From G963662905 sp963662905 (GTDB lineage Bacteria; Bacteroidota; Bacteroidia; Bacteroidales; WRLA01): a DNA stretch of 64,000 nucleotides. The stretch is from NCBI GenBank assembly GCA_963662905.2, contig CAXXFD010000001.1, positions 372,001 to 436,000 on the forward strand. Direction: 5' to 3'. The notes below the pieces were generated by a model that was not told the DNA's origin, did not search any database, and was given only the letters and a program-made list of their open reading frames with translations. Below are positions 9,333 to 18,784 of this stretch, one piece after another. Positions within the stretch are counted from its first letter, which is position 1, and each line of letters starts with the position of its first letter. A program made the position numbers and the translations under genes.

Positions 9333-10591
9333 TGAGAGAGCGGCGGCACATATTTCAAAATATTGACTGGGTCATGGTTTTATTGTACCTGCTGCTTGTT
9401 TTTGCAGGCTGGATTAATATTTATGCCGCAGTTTACAATCAGGAACACCAAAGCATTCTCGATATCAGCCAGAATTACGGCAAGCAACTCATATGGATCG
9501 GGACGTCCGTATTCCTCGGCCTGGTCATCCTTTTTATCGACAGCAAATTTTATCACGCATTCTCCTACCCTATTTATTTTCTGGTGCTGCTCTCGCTGGT
9601 TGCCGTATTGGTGGTTGGGAAAAAAGTGGCCGGAGCAACCAGCTGGTTTGCAATAGGGTCTTTCAGCATTCAGCCTTCAGAGTTTGCCAAAATGGCCACA
9701 GCTTTGGCTTTGGCGCACTTTCTCAGCGGAATGGATGTTAACTTAAAGAAATTACGCACAAAACTGATCAGCGGAATCATTATCGGGCTTCCTGCTGTGC
9801 TTATCCTGCTGCAAAACGACACCGGTTCGGCATTGGTTTATTTCTCGCTCATATTGGTGCTCTATCGCGAAGGCATGTCGGGCGATATACTCATCATAGG
9901 CTTCATCACGGCTGTGCTTTTTGTACTGACGCTGCTTATCGATCAATATATTGTTTTGGGTATTTATGCTGCCGGGATTATTGCTTTTGCGGTGCTTTTA
10001 AAACGCAGCAAACGAAACTACCTGATACTTATAGCCCTTTTAATTGTTGGCGCCGGGCTCATTTTCAGTGTTCATTATGCTTTTAACAACATTTTGGAAG
10101 AACATCAAAAGACCCGCATCAACGTACTTTTAGGCAAAGAAAAGGACATTCACGGCGCCGGTTACAATGTGCATCAATCCCTTATTGCAATTGGTTCGGG
10201 CGGATTCAGTGGCAAAGGCTTTCTTCAGGGAACGCAAACCAAATATGATTTTGTTCCGGAACAAAGCACAGATTTTATTTTCTGCACAGTTGGCGAAGAA
10301 TGGGGCTTTCTTGGCACAGCCACTACCATCCTTTTATTTTGCGCATTACTGTTTCGGATTGTTTACGTAGCCGAACGCCAGCGCTCGCATTTCAGCCGGA
10401 TATACGGATATGCTGTTTTCAGTATTTTGTTTTTCCATTTTGCCATTAATATCGGCATGACCATTGGCCTGGTTCCTGTGATTGGGATTCCCCTGCCCTT
10501 TTTCAGTTATGGCGGCAGCTCGCTATGGGGTTTTACGGTTTTGCTTTTTGTGTTTATCCGAATGGATGCCAGCAGGCTTCAATTATTGTAA
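9332..10591 (+). CDS. rodA: Rod-shape SEDS glycosyltransferase RodA
   Basis: A 419-residue polytopic SEDS protein that polymerises lipid II glycan strands during elongation. Characteristic segments are WFAIGSFSIQPSEFAK, the large loop with GAGYNVHQSLIAIGSGG and QSTDFIF, and the C-terminal signature PLPFFSYGGSSLW. The ATG shares its A with the mrdA stop, so the two products are probably made in equal amounts. Its N-terminus IFQNIDWVMVLLYL is typical of Bacteroidota RodA. Confidence 0.95.
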   Translation: MRERRHIFQNIDWVMVLLYLLLVFAGWINIYAAVYNQEHQSILDISQNYGKQLIWIGTSVFLGLVILFIDSKFYHAFSYPIYFLVLLSLVAVLVVGKKVAGATSWFAIGSFSIQPSEFAKMATALALAHFLSGMDVNLKKLRTKLISGIIIGLPAVLILLQNDTGSALVYFSLILVLYREGMSGDILIIGFITAVLFVLTLLIDQYIVLGIYAAGIIAFAVLLKRSKRNYLILIALLIVGAGLIFSVHYAFNNILEEHQKTRINVLLGKEKDIHGAGYNVHQSLIAIGSGGFSGKGFLQGTQTKYDFVPEQSTDFIFCTVGEEWGFLGTATTILLFCALLFRIVYVAERQRSHFSRIYGYAVFSILFFHFAINIGMTIGLVPVIGIPLPFFSYGGSSLWGFTVLLFVFIRMDASRLQLL

Positions 10592-10697
10592 TACAGCAAA
10601 CTGTCCGTTAGTGTACGCCATCTGTACCATATTATACACCCTCCCGGTTTGGAGCTCCGTTTCAAACGATTGATTTCAGGCAGTTTATGTTTTGGCA

Positions 10698-10711
10698 CAA
10701 TTCATGAATTG
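10698..10711. promoter_or_regulatory. 14-bp perfect palindrome before the FtsX-type permease
   Basis: CAATTCATGAATTG is a perfect palindrome 17 bp upstream of the ATG at 10729. It could be an operator or chance in AT-rich DNA. No other copy was noticed. Confidence 0.3.
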
Positions 10712-10728
10712 AAGCAGAAAATTAAATT

Positions 10729-13149
10729 ATGCTTTTTGCCCATATAAAACACAGCCTGCGCCGTTTTAATAAAGGACGCACCTATGCTTTATTGAATATA
10801 GCAGGGCTCACTGCCGGAATTTCTGCAGCCCTGATGATTTTCCTATGGATTGCGCAGGAAACAAGTTATGACAGGCAATGGCCCGGCGACCCTTTGATTT
10901 ACCGCGTTTCGGAAGAAATTAACTACAATAACGGAAATCACGACCGTTTTGCGCTGAGCAGCTTTCCTCTGGCCCCTTCACTGCAGGAGCACATCCCCAC
11001 CATCGATGCATTTTGCCGTATTTCTTACAGCGGAAACCCTGTTTTGGCCTGGCTTGATGATGAATCCTTTTCCGTAGATAACTTTCATTATGTTGATACT
11101 AATTTCCTGCAATTCTTTGAATATCCGGTTTTATACGGCAATCCCAAAACCGCATTAGACAAACCCGAAAAAGCCGTAATTGACAAAGAAACCGCATTAC
11201 GGCTTTTTAAAAAGGAGAATGCTTTGGGCGAAAGCATGCGCATAGGCAGCAGAAATTTCATTGTAAGTGCGGTTATCGACACAAAAGCCATCAATTCACA
11301 TCTCGATCCCCACATCCTGATTCCCAACACCAATTACCCCAACGCAACGGTGGAAGCCTACAACCGCGACTGGACACGCATGGCGAACTACACCTACATC
11401 CGCTTTATGCAGCAACCCGATATGGAGCGGCTTCGTGAGCAAATGAAAGAATGGAACCAAAAAGTAATCGAGGCGTGGATTGAAATGCATGAATTGACCT
11501 GGAGCCTCGATTTTTCGGTTCATCCTATTGAGGATGTGCACTTCAGCACAAAATTTCAATACGATTTTGACGGCAACAGCAATGCCCGCCTGATTTATAT
11601 CTTCGGCACAATAGCCTTTTTTATCCTACTACTGGCGTCCATTAATTACATTAACCTCAGCACGGCACGGGCAATGAAACGGGCGCGTGAAACCGGAATC
11701 AGGAAAGCGGTTGGTGCGAGCCGCAACAGCCTGATGTTTCTGTATATGTCGGAAGCGGTATTTACGACGCTTTTAGCCTTTATTTTTGCACTTGTCATTT
11801 CCGAGCTTCTTTTGCCGTTTTTCGGCCAGATCAGTGGAAACGAAGAAATCCTGCTCAGCAGTTTCAGTGCCGTTCAGTGGGTTTTGGCAATTGTATTTGC
11901 CATCCTTATCGGGATGTTAAGCGGGTTTTTTCCGGCAGTAGTATTGTCGTCCTATAAAGCGGTGGACACCTTAAAGGGCAGTAATATGCCGGGCAGCATT
12001 GGTTCTTCTCAAAATTTACAGCTTGTGCTGCGCAAATCCCTTATTGTTTTTCAATTTTTTATCTCCACCAGCCTGATTTTCGGCACATTAGTAGTATATG
12101 CCCAGATGAACTTTATGAAAAACAGCGATACCGGATACGAGCGCGACCATGTTCTGGTTTTTAATATCCCCCGCGATACGCTGATTGACAAAAAACTGCC
12201 GGACATGCGCAGCCGTTTCCTGCAAAACCCGGGTGTTGAGCAGGTTTCTTTAACCCGCCATCTGCCAAGCAAAAAACCCGGACGGCTGACCTTTTATATT
12301 GACCGCGACGGAAACTGGGAACAGCAAATGTTAAGCCTTTATACGGTTGACCATCATTTTGCGGATTTATTAAAAATCCCTGTAGTAAAAGGACGGTTTT
12401 TTGATGAAAAAAATAAAACCGACCGTGAAACTGCGGTTGTATTAAATGAAGCTGCCGTTAAAATGCTGGGCTGGGAAGATGATCCCCTCGGACACAGGCT
12501 GGCCAATGGCCTGGGCGTTGACGGCAAAGTAATCGGGGTGGTGAAAGACTTCCATTTTACCAGCCTGCACAATTCCATTGAACCCATGGCTTTGCAGCTG
12601 CTACCCGATCAAAAAAACTATATACTCCTGAAAATCAATGAGAAAAACCTTAAAACAACTCTTAAAGATGTTGAAAGCCAGTGGCAGGAATTTATTGGAA
12701 AATACCCTTCAGAATATTATTTCCTTGACGAAGACCTGATGAACGGGTATCAAAGGGATGAGAAGCTTTTTGACTTGTTCTCGGCCTTTAGTATCCTGGG
12801 CCTGGCAATTTCTATTCTGGGATTGATTGGCCTGGTGGTTTATACCGCTGAACAAAAAACCCGCGAGATTGGCATACGCAAAACGCTGGGAGCCAATATA
12901 AACCAGTTAATGATCCATATTTCAAGCAGTTATTTTTACTGGCTGACCGGAGGGATTCTTCTGAGTTGGCCTTTATCGTGGTGGGCGATGGAGCAATGGT
13001 TGACTGATTTTGCTTACCGCATTGGCATCCATCCGGCTTTTTATCTGCTTTCGGGCCTGTTTAGTATTTTGCTTTCCATACTGTCAGTGGGAATAATCAT
13101 CTACAAGGCTGCCCGCACGAATCCTGTGGATGCGCTTCGTTATGAATAA
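10729..13149 (+). CDS. FtsX/MacB-type ABC transporter permease
   Basis: An 806-residue permease with the duplicated FtsX layout common in Bacteroidota. An N-terminal helix (about 20-42, LLNIAGLTAGISAALMIFLW) and a MacB-like periplasmic domain come first. Three helices with the RARETGIRKAVGASR coupling motif follow at about 290-420. A second helix (about 430-450) and periplasmic domain come next, then a second three-helix block with QKTREIGIRKTLGAN near 700-800. No ATPase gene is adjacent, so the partner must be encoded elsewhere. Substrate unknown; family members export peptides or lipoproteins or work mechanically on the envelope. A single-gene unit downstream of rodA. Confidence 0.88.
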   Translation: MLFAHIKHSLRRFNKGRTYALLNIAGLTAGISAALMIFLWIAQETSYDRQWPGDPLIYRVSEEINYNNGNHDRFALSSFPLAPSLQEHIPTIDAFCRISYSGNPVLAWLDDESFSVDNFHYVDTNFLQFFEYPVLYGNPKTALDKPEKAVIDKETALRLFKKENALGESMRIGSRNFIVSAVIDTKAINSHLDPHILIPNTNYPNATVEAYNRDWTRMANYTYIRFMQQPDMERLREQMKEWNQKVIEAWIEMHELTWSLDFSVHPIEDVHFSTKFQYDFDGNSNARLIYIFGTIAFFILLLASINYINLSTARAMKRARETGIRKAVGASRNSLMFLYMSEAVFTTLLAFIFALVISELLLPFFGQISGNEEILLSSFSAVQWVLAIVFAILIGMLSGFFPAVVLSSYKAVDTLKGSNMPGSIGSSQNLQLVLRKSLIVFQFFISTSLIFGTLVVYAQMNFMKNSDTGYERDHVLVFNIPRDTLIDKKLPDMRSRFLQNPGVEQVSLTRHLPSKKPGRLTFYIDRDGNWEQQMLSLYTVDHHFADLLKIPVVKGRFFDEKNKTDRETAVVLNEAAVKMLGWEDDPLGHRLANGLGVDGKVIGVVKDFHFTSLHNSIEPMALQLLPDQKNYILLKINEKNLKTTLKDVESQWQEFIGKYPSEYYFLDEDLMNGYQRDEKLFDLFSAFSILGLAISILGLIGLVVYTAEQKTREIGIRKTLGANINQLMIHISSSYFYWLTGGILLSWPLSWWAMEQWLTDFAYRIGIHPAFYLLSGLFSILLSILSVGIIIYKAARTNPVDALRYE

Positions 13150-13151
13150 AA

Positions 13152-13691
13152 CTATTTTTGTCCGGCACGTGGCACAAAAATCGGTTCCGATTCAATGAAA
13201 TTGCTCTGGTTTAAAGCGCGGTCTAAAATGGAAATACGGTATTTTACCGTATCAAAAGCAGAATTGAAATTATAGGCAAAAACGGTATCATAAATCTCGC
13301 CTTTAATGCCTTTATAATTACCTTCCGGAGTTAAAACCGGTATGCGGCCGTTCATGTTCAGTGTGTCCCACTGAAGGTTTTCGGGATCATACCATCGCAG
13401 CACGATTTTCTTCCAAACCCCGTTTTGCAATTCGTAAAAATCGACCAACAAATTATAATCATAGGGAGGAATTGTATCCGCACCCGTGAGACCAATATCG
13501 CCATTGCCGTCTTCATAACTAAAAACCAAAACAGCACGGTCATAAATGCCCAAATCCGGATTAAAAACCAGCTCAGATTGAACAAAAGAAATGTAGGGAA
13601 CATCCGGCAGGTCTTCTTTCTTACTGCATGAAGCGATCAGCATCAAGAAAACAAATAAGAACAGATATATGTATTTGTATCGGGCATTCAT
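13152..13691 (-). CDS. Small lipoprotein of unknown function
   Basis: A 179-residue predicted lipoprotein. The hydrophobic N-terminus ends in a lipobox with Cys22 (LIASC), giving an outer- or inner-membrane anchored mature protein. The rest looks beta-rich, with acidic motifs such as YEDGNGDIGLTGADTIPP that resemble Ca2+-type loops. No family was recognised with confidence. It ends 3 bp from the convergent permease and starts 6 bp after the phosphopantetheinyl transferase stop, so it is probably co-transcribed with that gene. Confidence 0.75.
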   Translation of the reverse strand: MNARYKYIYLFLFVFLMLIASCSKKEDLPDVPYISFVQSELVFNPDLGIYDRAVLVFSYEDGNGDIGLTGADTIPPYDYNLLVDFYELQNGVWKKIVLRWYDPENLQWDTLNMNGRIPVLTPEGNYKGIKGEIYDTVFAYNFNSAFDTVKYRISILDRALNQSNFIESEPIFVPRAGQK

Positions 13692-13697
13692 AATGCG

Positions 13698-14468
13698 CTA
13701 AAATACTTCTTTTTCGAATAATGCAAACAGCTTATCTGCCGAAACGGTATAAATCTGTTTCGGGTTTTCTTCAGGCCGGATGATGCAAAAGCTCAGATGA
13801 TAATCCTCATTTAGAGACAAGTCAGATAAAAAATAATCTTTACTGAGATCATCATCAGAAATTGAAATGGCTTTGGGAACCGGTATCCTGCCCGGGATTA
13901 AGCAGATACTTTTCAAATCTGTGGCCACTCCGATGCCTGTCGCTTTCAGGAGGGCTTCTTTCCGTGTCCAGATCTGATAAAACCGATCATTTTCCACAGT
14001 TCCTTGTGGCATTACCCAATCAATTTCATCCTGATGGAAATAATGTTTGCTGATGCGCTCCAGGCCACGTTTGCGCTTCCTATGCTCCACATCAATACCA
14101 CAAGGGCGGGCGCTAAAAATAAAAGCAACAATATTTCCTGAGTGGGAAAAATTAAACCCTATTTCCCTTTGCAATTGAACACAGGGCTTCCCTTTTTCAC
14201 TAAGCTGAAAATAAATGTCTTCTGGTGGGATATCGGCCAAAAGGGAAAGTATTAACCTGGAAAAAGCCCGTCCGGCAAGGTATCGGTTTTGATCCGCCTC
14301 GAAACGATATTGCTGCATACGGTTTAACTCTGCACTGCTCAAAAATTGCAACAATTTACCTACAGGGAGTTTTTCAATATCTACAGCCAGCAAAAAGGGC
14401 AGGCGCACGGTTTTTCTTAGATTTCCCAAATGTGAAGCTTGTGGAAGCCCTTCCTGCACTTCAATCAT
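13698..14468 (-). CDS. 4'-phosphopantetheinyl transferase (Sfp-like)
   Basis: Transfers phosphopantetheine from CoA to a Ser of acyl or peptidyl carrier proteins. The 256-residue protein is of the two-domain Sfp type, not the short AcpS type. It has the Mg2+/CoA motif GIDVE (124-128) and the second motif WTRKEALLK (167-175), the canonical W-x-x-KEA-x-x-K signature. FNFSHSG (105-111) provides the conserved His. It follows pyrophosphatase by 12 bp on the same strand, which suggests a shared transcript. No PKS, NRPS or acyl-carrier gene is in the window, so the target carrier is not known. Confidence 0.9.
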   Translation of the reverse strand: MIEVQEGLPQASHLGNLRKTVRLPFLLAVDIEKLPVGKLLQFLSSAELNRMQQYRFEADQNRYLAGRAFSRLILSLLADIPPEDIYFQLSEKGKPCVQLQREIGFNFSHSGNIVAFIFSARPCGIDVEHRKRKRGLERISKHYFHQDEIDWVMPQGTVENDRFYQIWTRKEALLKATGIGVATDLKSICLIPGRIPVPKAISISDDDLSKDYFLSDLSLNEDYHLSFCIIRPEENPKQIYTVSADKLFALFEKEVF

Positions 14469-14480
14469 AAACAGAATTTA

Positions 14481-15155
14481 TTATACGTTGGACAGCATTC
14501 TGCGCAGATTATCAAACTTATTTTGATAATCGAGCATGGAACGGCGGATCACTTCGTGTGCTTCTTCTAGTCCGTAGGTGTGCGTGATTTCAGCATTGCG
14601 GTCGCGTCCGGGAAGATCCTTATATGTAAGGAAGTAATGCTTCAGCCTTTCGATAACAAGTTTATTGACGTCGGCAAGGTCCTGATATTCGCCATACACC
14701 ATATCGTTATCCAAAACGGCAATGATTTTATCATCCGCTTCATTTCCGTCGATCATGCGGAAACCCCCAATCGGGCGGGCGCGCACAAGGATATCGCCAT
14801 GCGTAATGTCTTTTTCGGTCATGATGCAGATATCGAGCGGATCGCCATCACCTTTGATATCTTCCTTCCCTGTTTTTTCCATACAGTAGGCCGCTACCTC
14901 ATCCGAGCAATACGTCTGCGGCACAAAGCCATAGAGTGCCGGTACGGTATTGGAATACTTTTGTGGCCGGTCGAGGCGCAGGTAACCACTGGTTTTATCG
15001 ACTTCATATTTTACGGTATCAGTGGGAACCATTTCAATATAACAAATAAGTGTTTGCGGTGCTTCATCACCTATTTCAACACCATGCCAGGGGTGCGATT
15101 TATAGCGAAGGCCCATCAGCCGGCCGATAGGGTCCATTAAGTTATTACTGCTCAT
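14481..15155 (-). CDS. ppa: Inorganic pyrophosphatase, family I
   Basis: Hydrolyses pyrophosphate to phosphate in the cytoplasm. The signature DGDPLDI (103-109) carries the metal-binding Asp cluster, and the second acidic site DGNEADDKIIAV lies at 136-147. The 224 residues are longer than the roughly 175 of the E. coli enzyme and match the longer form frequent in Bacteroidota. Divergent from the polysaccharide export gene, with 200 bp between them. Likely first gene of a unit with the phosphopantetheinyl transferase and lipoprotein. Confidence 0.93.
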   Translation of the reverse strand: MSSNNLMDPIGRLMGLRYKSHPWHGVEIGDEAPQTLICYIEMVPTDTVKYEVDKTSGYLRLDRPQKYSNTVPALYGFVPQTYCSDEVAAYCMEKTGKEDIKGDGDPLDICIMTEKDITHGDILVRARPIGGFRMIDGNEADDKIIAVLDNDMVYGEYQDLADVNKLVIERLKHYFLTYKDLPGRDRNAEITHTYGLEEAHEVIRRSMLDYQNKFDNLRRMLSNV

Positions 15156-15270
15156 ATTAATCTGCTTTTACTGCTTAACAAATTATTTGATAATATGTTT
15201 CAGACAGGGTTTAATTGGCATTTTAACGTCAAAAAGCACCTAAAGTTGCATTATTCTTTTGTTAAGGCTA

Positions 15271-15300
15271 TTGTGAAAAGCTGAAAATAGGTTACATTTG
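15271..15300 (+). promoter_or_regulatory. Promoter of the polysaccharide export/kinase operon
   Basis: TTG (15271-15273) and TACATTTG (15293-15300) are separated by 19 bp, matching the Bacteroidetes -33/-7 arrangement. The start codon lies 57 bp downstream, leaving room for a leader. Confidence 0.65.
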
Positions 15301-15356
15301 CAGCTTCTTTGAGTAGAATTTTTAAGCGTTTAATAATTAATTAAGTAGTTTTCAGA

Positions 15357-16148
15357 ATGAAAAAACTCAATGGTTTGCTCTTACATAAAGGGGCTTTTCT
15401 GCTTCTGATTATAGCATTGCTTGCATCCTGTGTGCCTCAAAAACGTATCCGTTATTTCCAACAAATCAGTGAATTAGACTCAACACGGGTTTTTGATTAT
15501 GCACGACAAAAAGAATACCGTGTAAAACCCGGCGACAACCTTTACATCAATGTTTCCAGCCTGGATTCCAAAACTTATGAATTTTTCAATACTTCCAAAG
15601 GAACAAACAACAGCGGGAATTACTACAACGAAGCGGGCATTTACCTGAACTCATACACTGTTAGTGATTCAGGAAATATTGATTTTCCATTTATCGGAAA
15701 AATATATGTTCAGGAGTTGAACACCGCACAAATCACTAAAAAACTCCAGGAAGTAATTGATGAATATCTGATTGAAACAACAGTAGTGGTAAAACTGGTC
15801 AATTTCAAAATCACCTTTATTGGTGAAGTGAAAAATCCGGGACAATTGCAGATCTATCAGGACAAGATCAATATTTTTGAAGCCATTGCCAAGGCAGGCG
15901 ACCTCACCGATTTTGCCAACAGAAATGAAGTGAAGCTAATCAGAAAAGAAGAAGGGCGTGCTGTTATTTATGATATTGACCTGACGAAACGCGATATCCT
16001 GGCGTCGGATTTATATTATCTCCAGCCCAACGATATCATCTATGTGGAGCCATTGCGCGGAAAGCAGTTTACTTTTGCCAATTTCCCTTATGCGATCGTC
16101 TTCAGTATGATAAGCACTACAATCCTTTTACTTAACTACTTCAATTAG
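15357..16148 (+). CDS. Polysaccharide export lipoprotein (Wza/OPX family)
   Basis: Outer-membrane polysaccharide export protein with a lipobox at Cys25 (LLASC). It has the poly_export domain beginning YRVKPGDNLYINVSSLD (about 58-75) and SLBB-type domains from about 155. GEVKNPGQLQIY and PNDIIYVEP are family hallmarks. The 263-residue length is short compared with E. coli Wza (about 380), as is usual for Bacteroidota members. A hydrophobic C-terminal helix (about 240-260) could cross the outer membrane. The Wzc-like kinase gene follows 50 bp downstream; together they form the export/chain-length machinery. No glycosyltransferases are in this window, so the polymer is made elsewhere. Confidence 0.92.
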   Translation: MKKLNGLLLHKGAFLLLIIALLASCVPQKRIRYFQQISELDSTRVFDYARQKEYRVKPGDNLYINVSSLDSKTYEFFNTSKGTNNSGNYYNEAGIYLNSYTVSDSGNIDFPFIGKIYVQELNTAQITKKLQEVIDEYLIETTVVVKLVNFKITFIGEVKNPGQLQIYQDKINIFEAIAKAGDLTDFANRNEVKLIRKEEGRAVIYDIDLTKRDILASDLYYLQPNDIIYVEPLRGKQFTFANFPYAIVFSMISTTILLLNYFN

Positions 16149-16198
16149 GTAAACCAACCATTGAAAAAAACAAACAGACAATAAAAACTTCAAGAGCC

Positions 16199-18694
16199 GT
16201 GAACACAACGAACAATACACCTCAGGGGCCAATGCATATGCAGGAAGAAGAGTCGATTGACTTCCGACAGTTATTTTTTAAGTTTTATCGTTTCTGGTAT
16301 TTCTTTGCTATTACGATTTTTATTGCTTTGGTCATTGCGTTTCTTTTTAACAAATACACCAAGCCCATTTATGAAGTAAGCACTACGCTCCTTATTAAGG
16401 AAGACCGTTTTGGCGGTGATGCCCAGGCACTGTTGGGTCTTGGGCTGCGCAACCCGATGCAAAACCTCAACAACGAAATAGGAATACTTAACTCATATAC
16501 CTTAACGCACAGAGCCGTTAAAGCACTGAACCTGGATGTTTCCTATTATGGAGAAAAAAACTTTATCACTACCGAGATGTATAAAGAGGCTCCTTTTGTA
16601 GTTGTTTTTGATGCCGCCAGGCCGCAGCCTGTTGATCAGAAATTTCATATTAACATCATCAACGAAAACAAATTTCATCTAGAAGCAGAAGGAGAAAACA
16701 TTAAAATGTACAGCTTCGAGGATGATGAAATACTCAAACATGACGACAAAGATGTTACTGCAAAAAAAATCTCAATAAACAAGGATTTCCGTTTTGGCGA
16801 AACTATTGAAACTGGAGATTACAGCTTCCGTATTGAGCTCAGTTCCAATTATGATCCTGACTTGCACAACAGCCGCAAAATGTATTTCCAGTTCAATATG
16901 CTGGACAATATGGTAAAAATGATGCGCGGTTTTGATATTGAACCCATCAATAAAGATGCCTCCATTATCGAAATCAAGCTCAAAGGCAATAATGTAAAAA
17001 AATCCGTTGATTTCCTCAATGAGCTTACACAGCAGTACCTGAACCGTCAGTTGGAAAAGAAAAACCAAATTGCCACAAAAACTATTGAGTTCATCGATAC
17101 GGAAATTGTAGGTATCCTTGACTCGCTGAATTCTGCAGAAACAAAACTGGAAAATTTCCGGACAGAAAATAAAATCATGGAACTCAGCTTTGAGGCCAAT
17201 CAGGTGTTTGAATATCTGAATCAGCTGGATCAGGAAAAAGCACAGCTCATTGTGAAAAACAAATATTATAATTACCTGAAAAACTATGTTTCAGAAAACA
17301 GTGAAATTGATCAACTGCTTGTACCTTCGAGCATGGGCATTGAAGACCCGCTTTTGGGCAGCCTGATTGCTGAGCTTGTAAAACTCGCTGATGAACGTTC
17401 AGCCCTGCTGATCAACTCCCGTAAGAAAAACCCCGCAGTAGCTGTTGTTGACCAAAAAATTGAAAGTGCTAAGCGCAATCTCGTTGAAAATATCAAAAAC
17501 ATTGTAAATGCTTCAGAAATTGCAATTAATGATATTGACCAGCGCATATCGGAACTAAGCAACCGCTTGAAATCACTGCCGGCAAGCCAGCGGAAACTCT
17601 TAAGCTACAAACGCGAGTTTGAACTGAGCAACACACTTTATACTTTCCTTACCCAAAAACGTGCCGAAGCGCAAATTACAAAAGCTTCGAACCTGCCCGA
17701 TAATGAAGTGATTGACAGGGCGATGGAAATCGGCCAATCAGCTGTTTATCCGAAGAAGAGCCTCAATTATATGATTGCGCTTATTTTGGGTCTGATCCTC
17801 CCTGCTGTCTATATTTATCTCAAAGATTTCTTCAATGATAAAGTTGTGGATCGCAAGGATGTTGAAAACGCAACCAATATCCCGATTATCGGCCATATCA
17901 TCCACAGTACGCGCGAAAGTAAAGTTGTTGTTGCCGATTCACCAAAATCTTCCATTTCCGAATCGTTCCGCTCGGTGCGTACCAACCTGCAGTACATGGC
18001 CAAAGGCAAAGACAAGCAGGTTATCCTGATTACTTCAGATATTGTAAGTGCCGGTAAAACATTTACTTCCATCAACCTGGCATCCATTTTTGCCATGTAC
18101 GGCAAAAAAACGCTCTTGATGGGTTTTGACCTTCGCAAACCTAAGATTTATCAGGATTTTGGTCTGACCAATACCGAGGGAATCAGCTCCTATCTGATTA
18201 ACAAGAGTAAATACGAAAACATTATTCAGCAATCGCCTATTGATAATCTGGATATTATTATGGCAGGGCCTGTACCGCCAAACCCGGCTGAACTTATCGC
18301 TTCTGAAAAAACAGAAGAACTTATGAACCGCCTTAAGGAAGAATACGATTATATCATCCTTGATACGCCTCCGGTTGGTTTGGTTACAGATGCTTTCCTG
18401 CTTATGAAATATACCGACAGCAATGTTTTTGTTGTACGCCAGGGCTATACAAACAAAAAGGTATTTGCCGGAATCATCCAGGATGTTGAAAAACGTAATA
18501 TTCCAAATACCAGCATCCTGATCAACGACGTGAAATTAAGCAAAAACGCTTATGGATACGGCTACGGATATGGTTATGGCTACGGCTACGGATATGGTTA
18601 CGGCTACGGATATGGCTATGGTTATGGCTACTACAGCGACGACAAAAACGCTGCACGTGAATCTGTATTGAAACGTATCTTCCGCAAATCTTAA
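16199..18694 (+). CDS. Wzc-like BY-kinase / chain-length determinant
   Basis: An 831-residue polysaccharide co-polymerase. A Wzz domain is bounded by transmembrane helices at about 32-52 and 520-540, with periplasmic coiled coils between, followed by a cytoplasmic tyrosine-kinase domain. The P-loop reads SDIVSAGKT with Lys620 in place of the more usual PGEGK. Walker A' reads LLMGFDLRKP, keeping only the second Asp. Walker B is YIILDTPP. The C-terminus carries a Tyr-Gly repeat (785-812) with 15 tyrosines, the probable autophosphorylation cluster. A GTG at 16199 is used here; ATG at 16232 is an equally plausible start that removes 11 residues. Followed by a strong terminator. Confidence 0.92.
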   Translation: MNTTNNTPQGPMHMQEEESIDFRQLFFKFYRFWYFFAITIFIALVIAFLFNKYTKPIYEVSTTLLIKEDRFGGDAQALLGLGLRNPMQNLNNEIGILNSYTLTHRAVKALNLDVSYYGEKNFITTEMYKEAPFVVVFDAARPQPVDQKFHINIINENKFHLEAEGENIKMYSFEDDEILKHDDKDVTAKKISINKDFRFGETIETGDYSFRIELSSNYDPDLHNSRKMYFQFNMLDNMVKMMRGFDIEPINKDASIIEIKLKGNNVKKSVDFLNELTQQYLNRQLEKKNQIATKTIEFIDTEIVGILDSLNSAETKLENFRTENKIMELSFEANQVFEYLNQLDQEKAQLIVKNKYYNYLKNYVSENSEIDQLLVPSSMGIEDPLLGSLIAELVKLADERSALLINSRKKNPAVAVVDQKIESAKRNLVENIKNIVNASEIAINDIDQRISELSNRLKSLPASQRKLLSYKREFELSNTLYTFLTQKRAEAQITKASNLPDNEVIDRAMEIGQSAVYPKKSLNYMIALILGLILPAVYIYLKDFFNDKVVDRKDVENATNIPIIGHIIHSTRESKVVVADSPKSSISESFRSVRTNLQYMAKGKDKQVILITSDIVSAGKTFTSINLASIFAMYGKKTLLMGFDLRKPKIYQDFGLTNTEGISSYLINKSKYENIIQQSPIDNLDIIMAGPVPPNPAELIASEKTEELMNRLKEEYDYIILDTPPVGLVTDAFLLMKYTDSNVFVVRQGYTNKKVFAGIIQDVEKRNIPNTSILINDVKLSKNAYGYGYGYGYGYGYGYGYGYGYGYGYGYYSDDKNAARESVLKRIFRKS
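18551..18634 (+). repeat. Tyr-Gly coding repeat in the BY-kinase tail
   Basis: Twenty-eight codons encode fourteen Tyr residues alternating with thirteen Gly, then a fifteenth Tyr. Synonymous codons vary (TAT/TAC, GGA/GGC/GGT), so the array is not a fresh slippage product; selection on the peptide is implied. Tyrosine clusters here are phosphorylated in BY-kinases. Confidence 0.9.
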
Positions 18695-18715
18695 GAAAAC
18701 TACTTTTTTTAAACA

Positions 18716-18759
18716 AAAACGGGCAATTTCTCCTTAATTTTGGGGTTTTGCCCGTTTTT
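18716..18759 (+). terminator. Terminator after the BY-kinase gene
   Basis: An 11-bp stem, AAAACGGGCAA with TTGCCCGTTTT, flanks a 21-nt loop and ends in a T run. It separates the export operon from mreD. Confidence 0.85.
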
Positions 18760-18784
18760 CATTGATTGAAACCAGAAATTATTT

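Noticed and set aside
18551..18634. Regular repeat considered as a CRISPR or minisatellite
   Set aside because: It is in frame and encodes a Tyr-Gly tail; there are no spacers.
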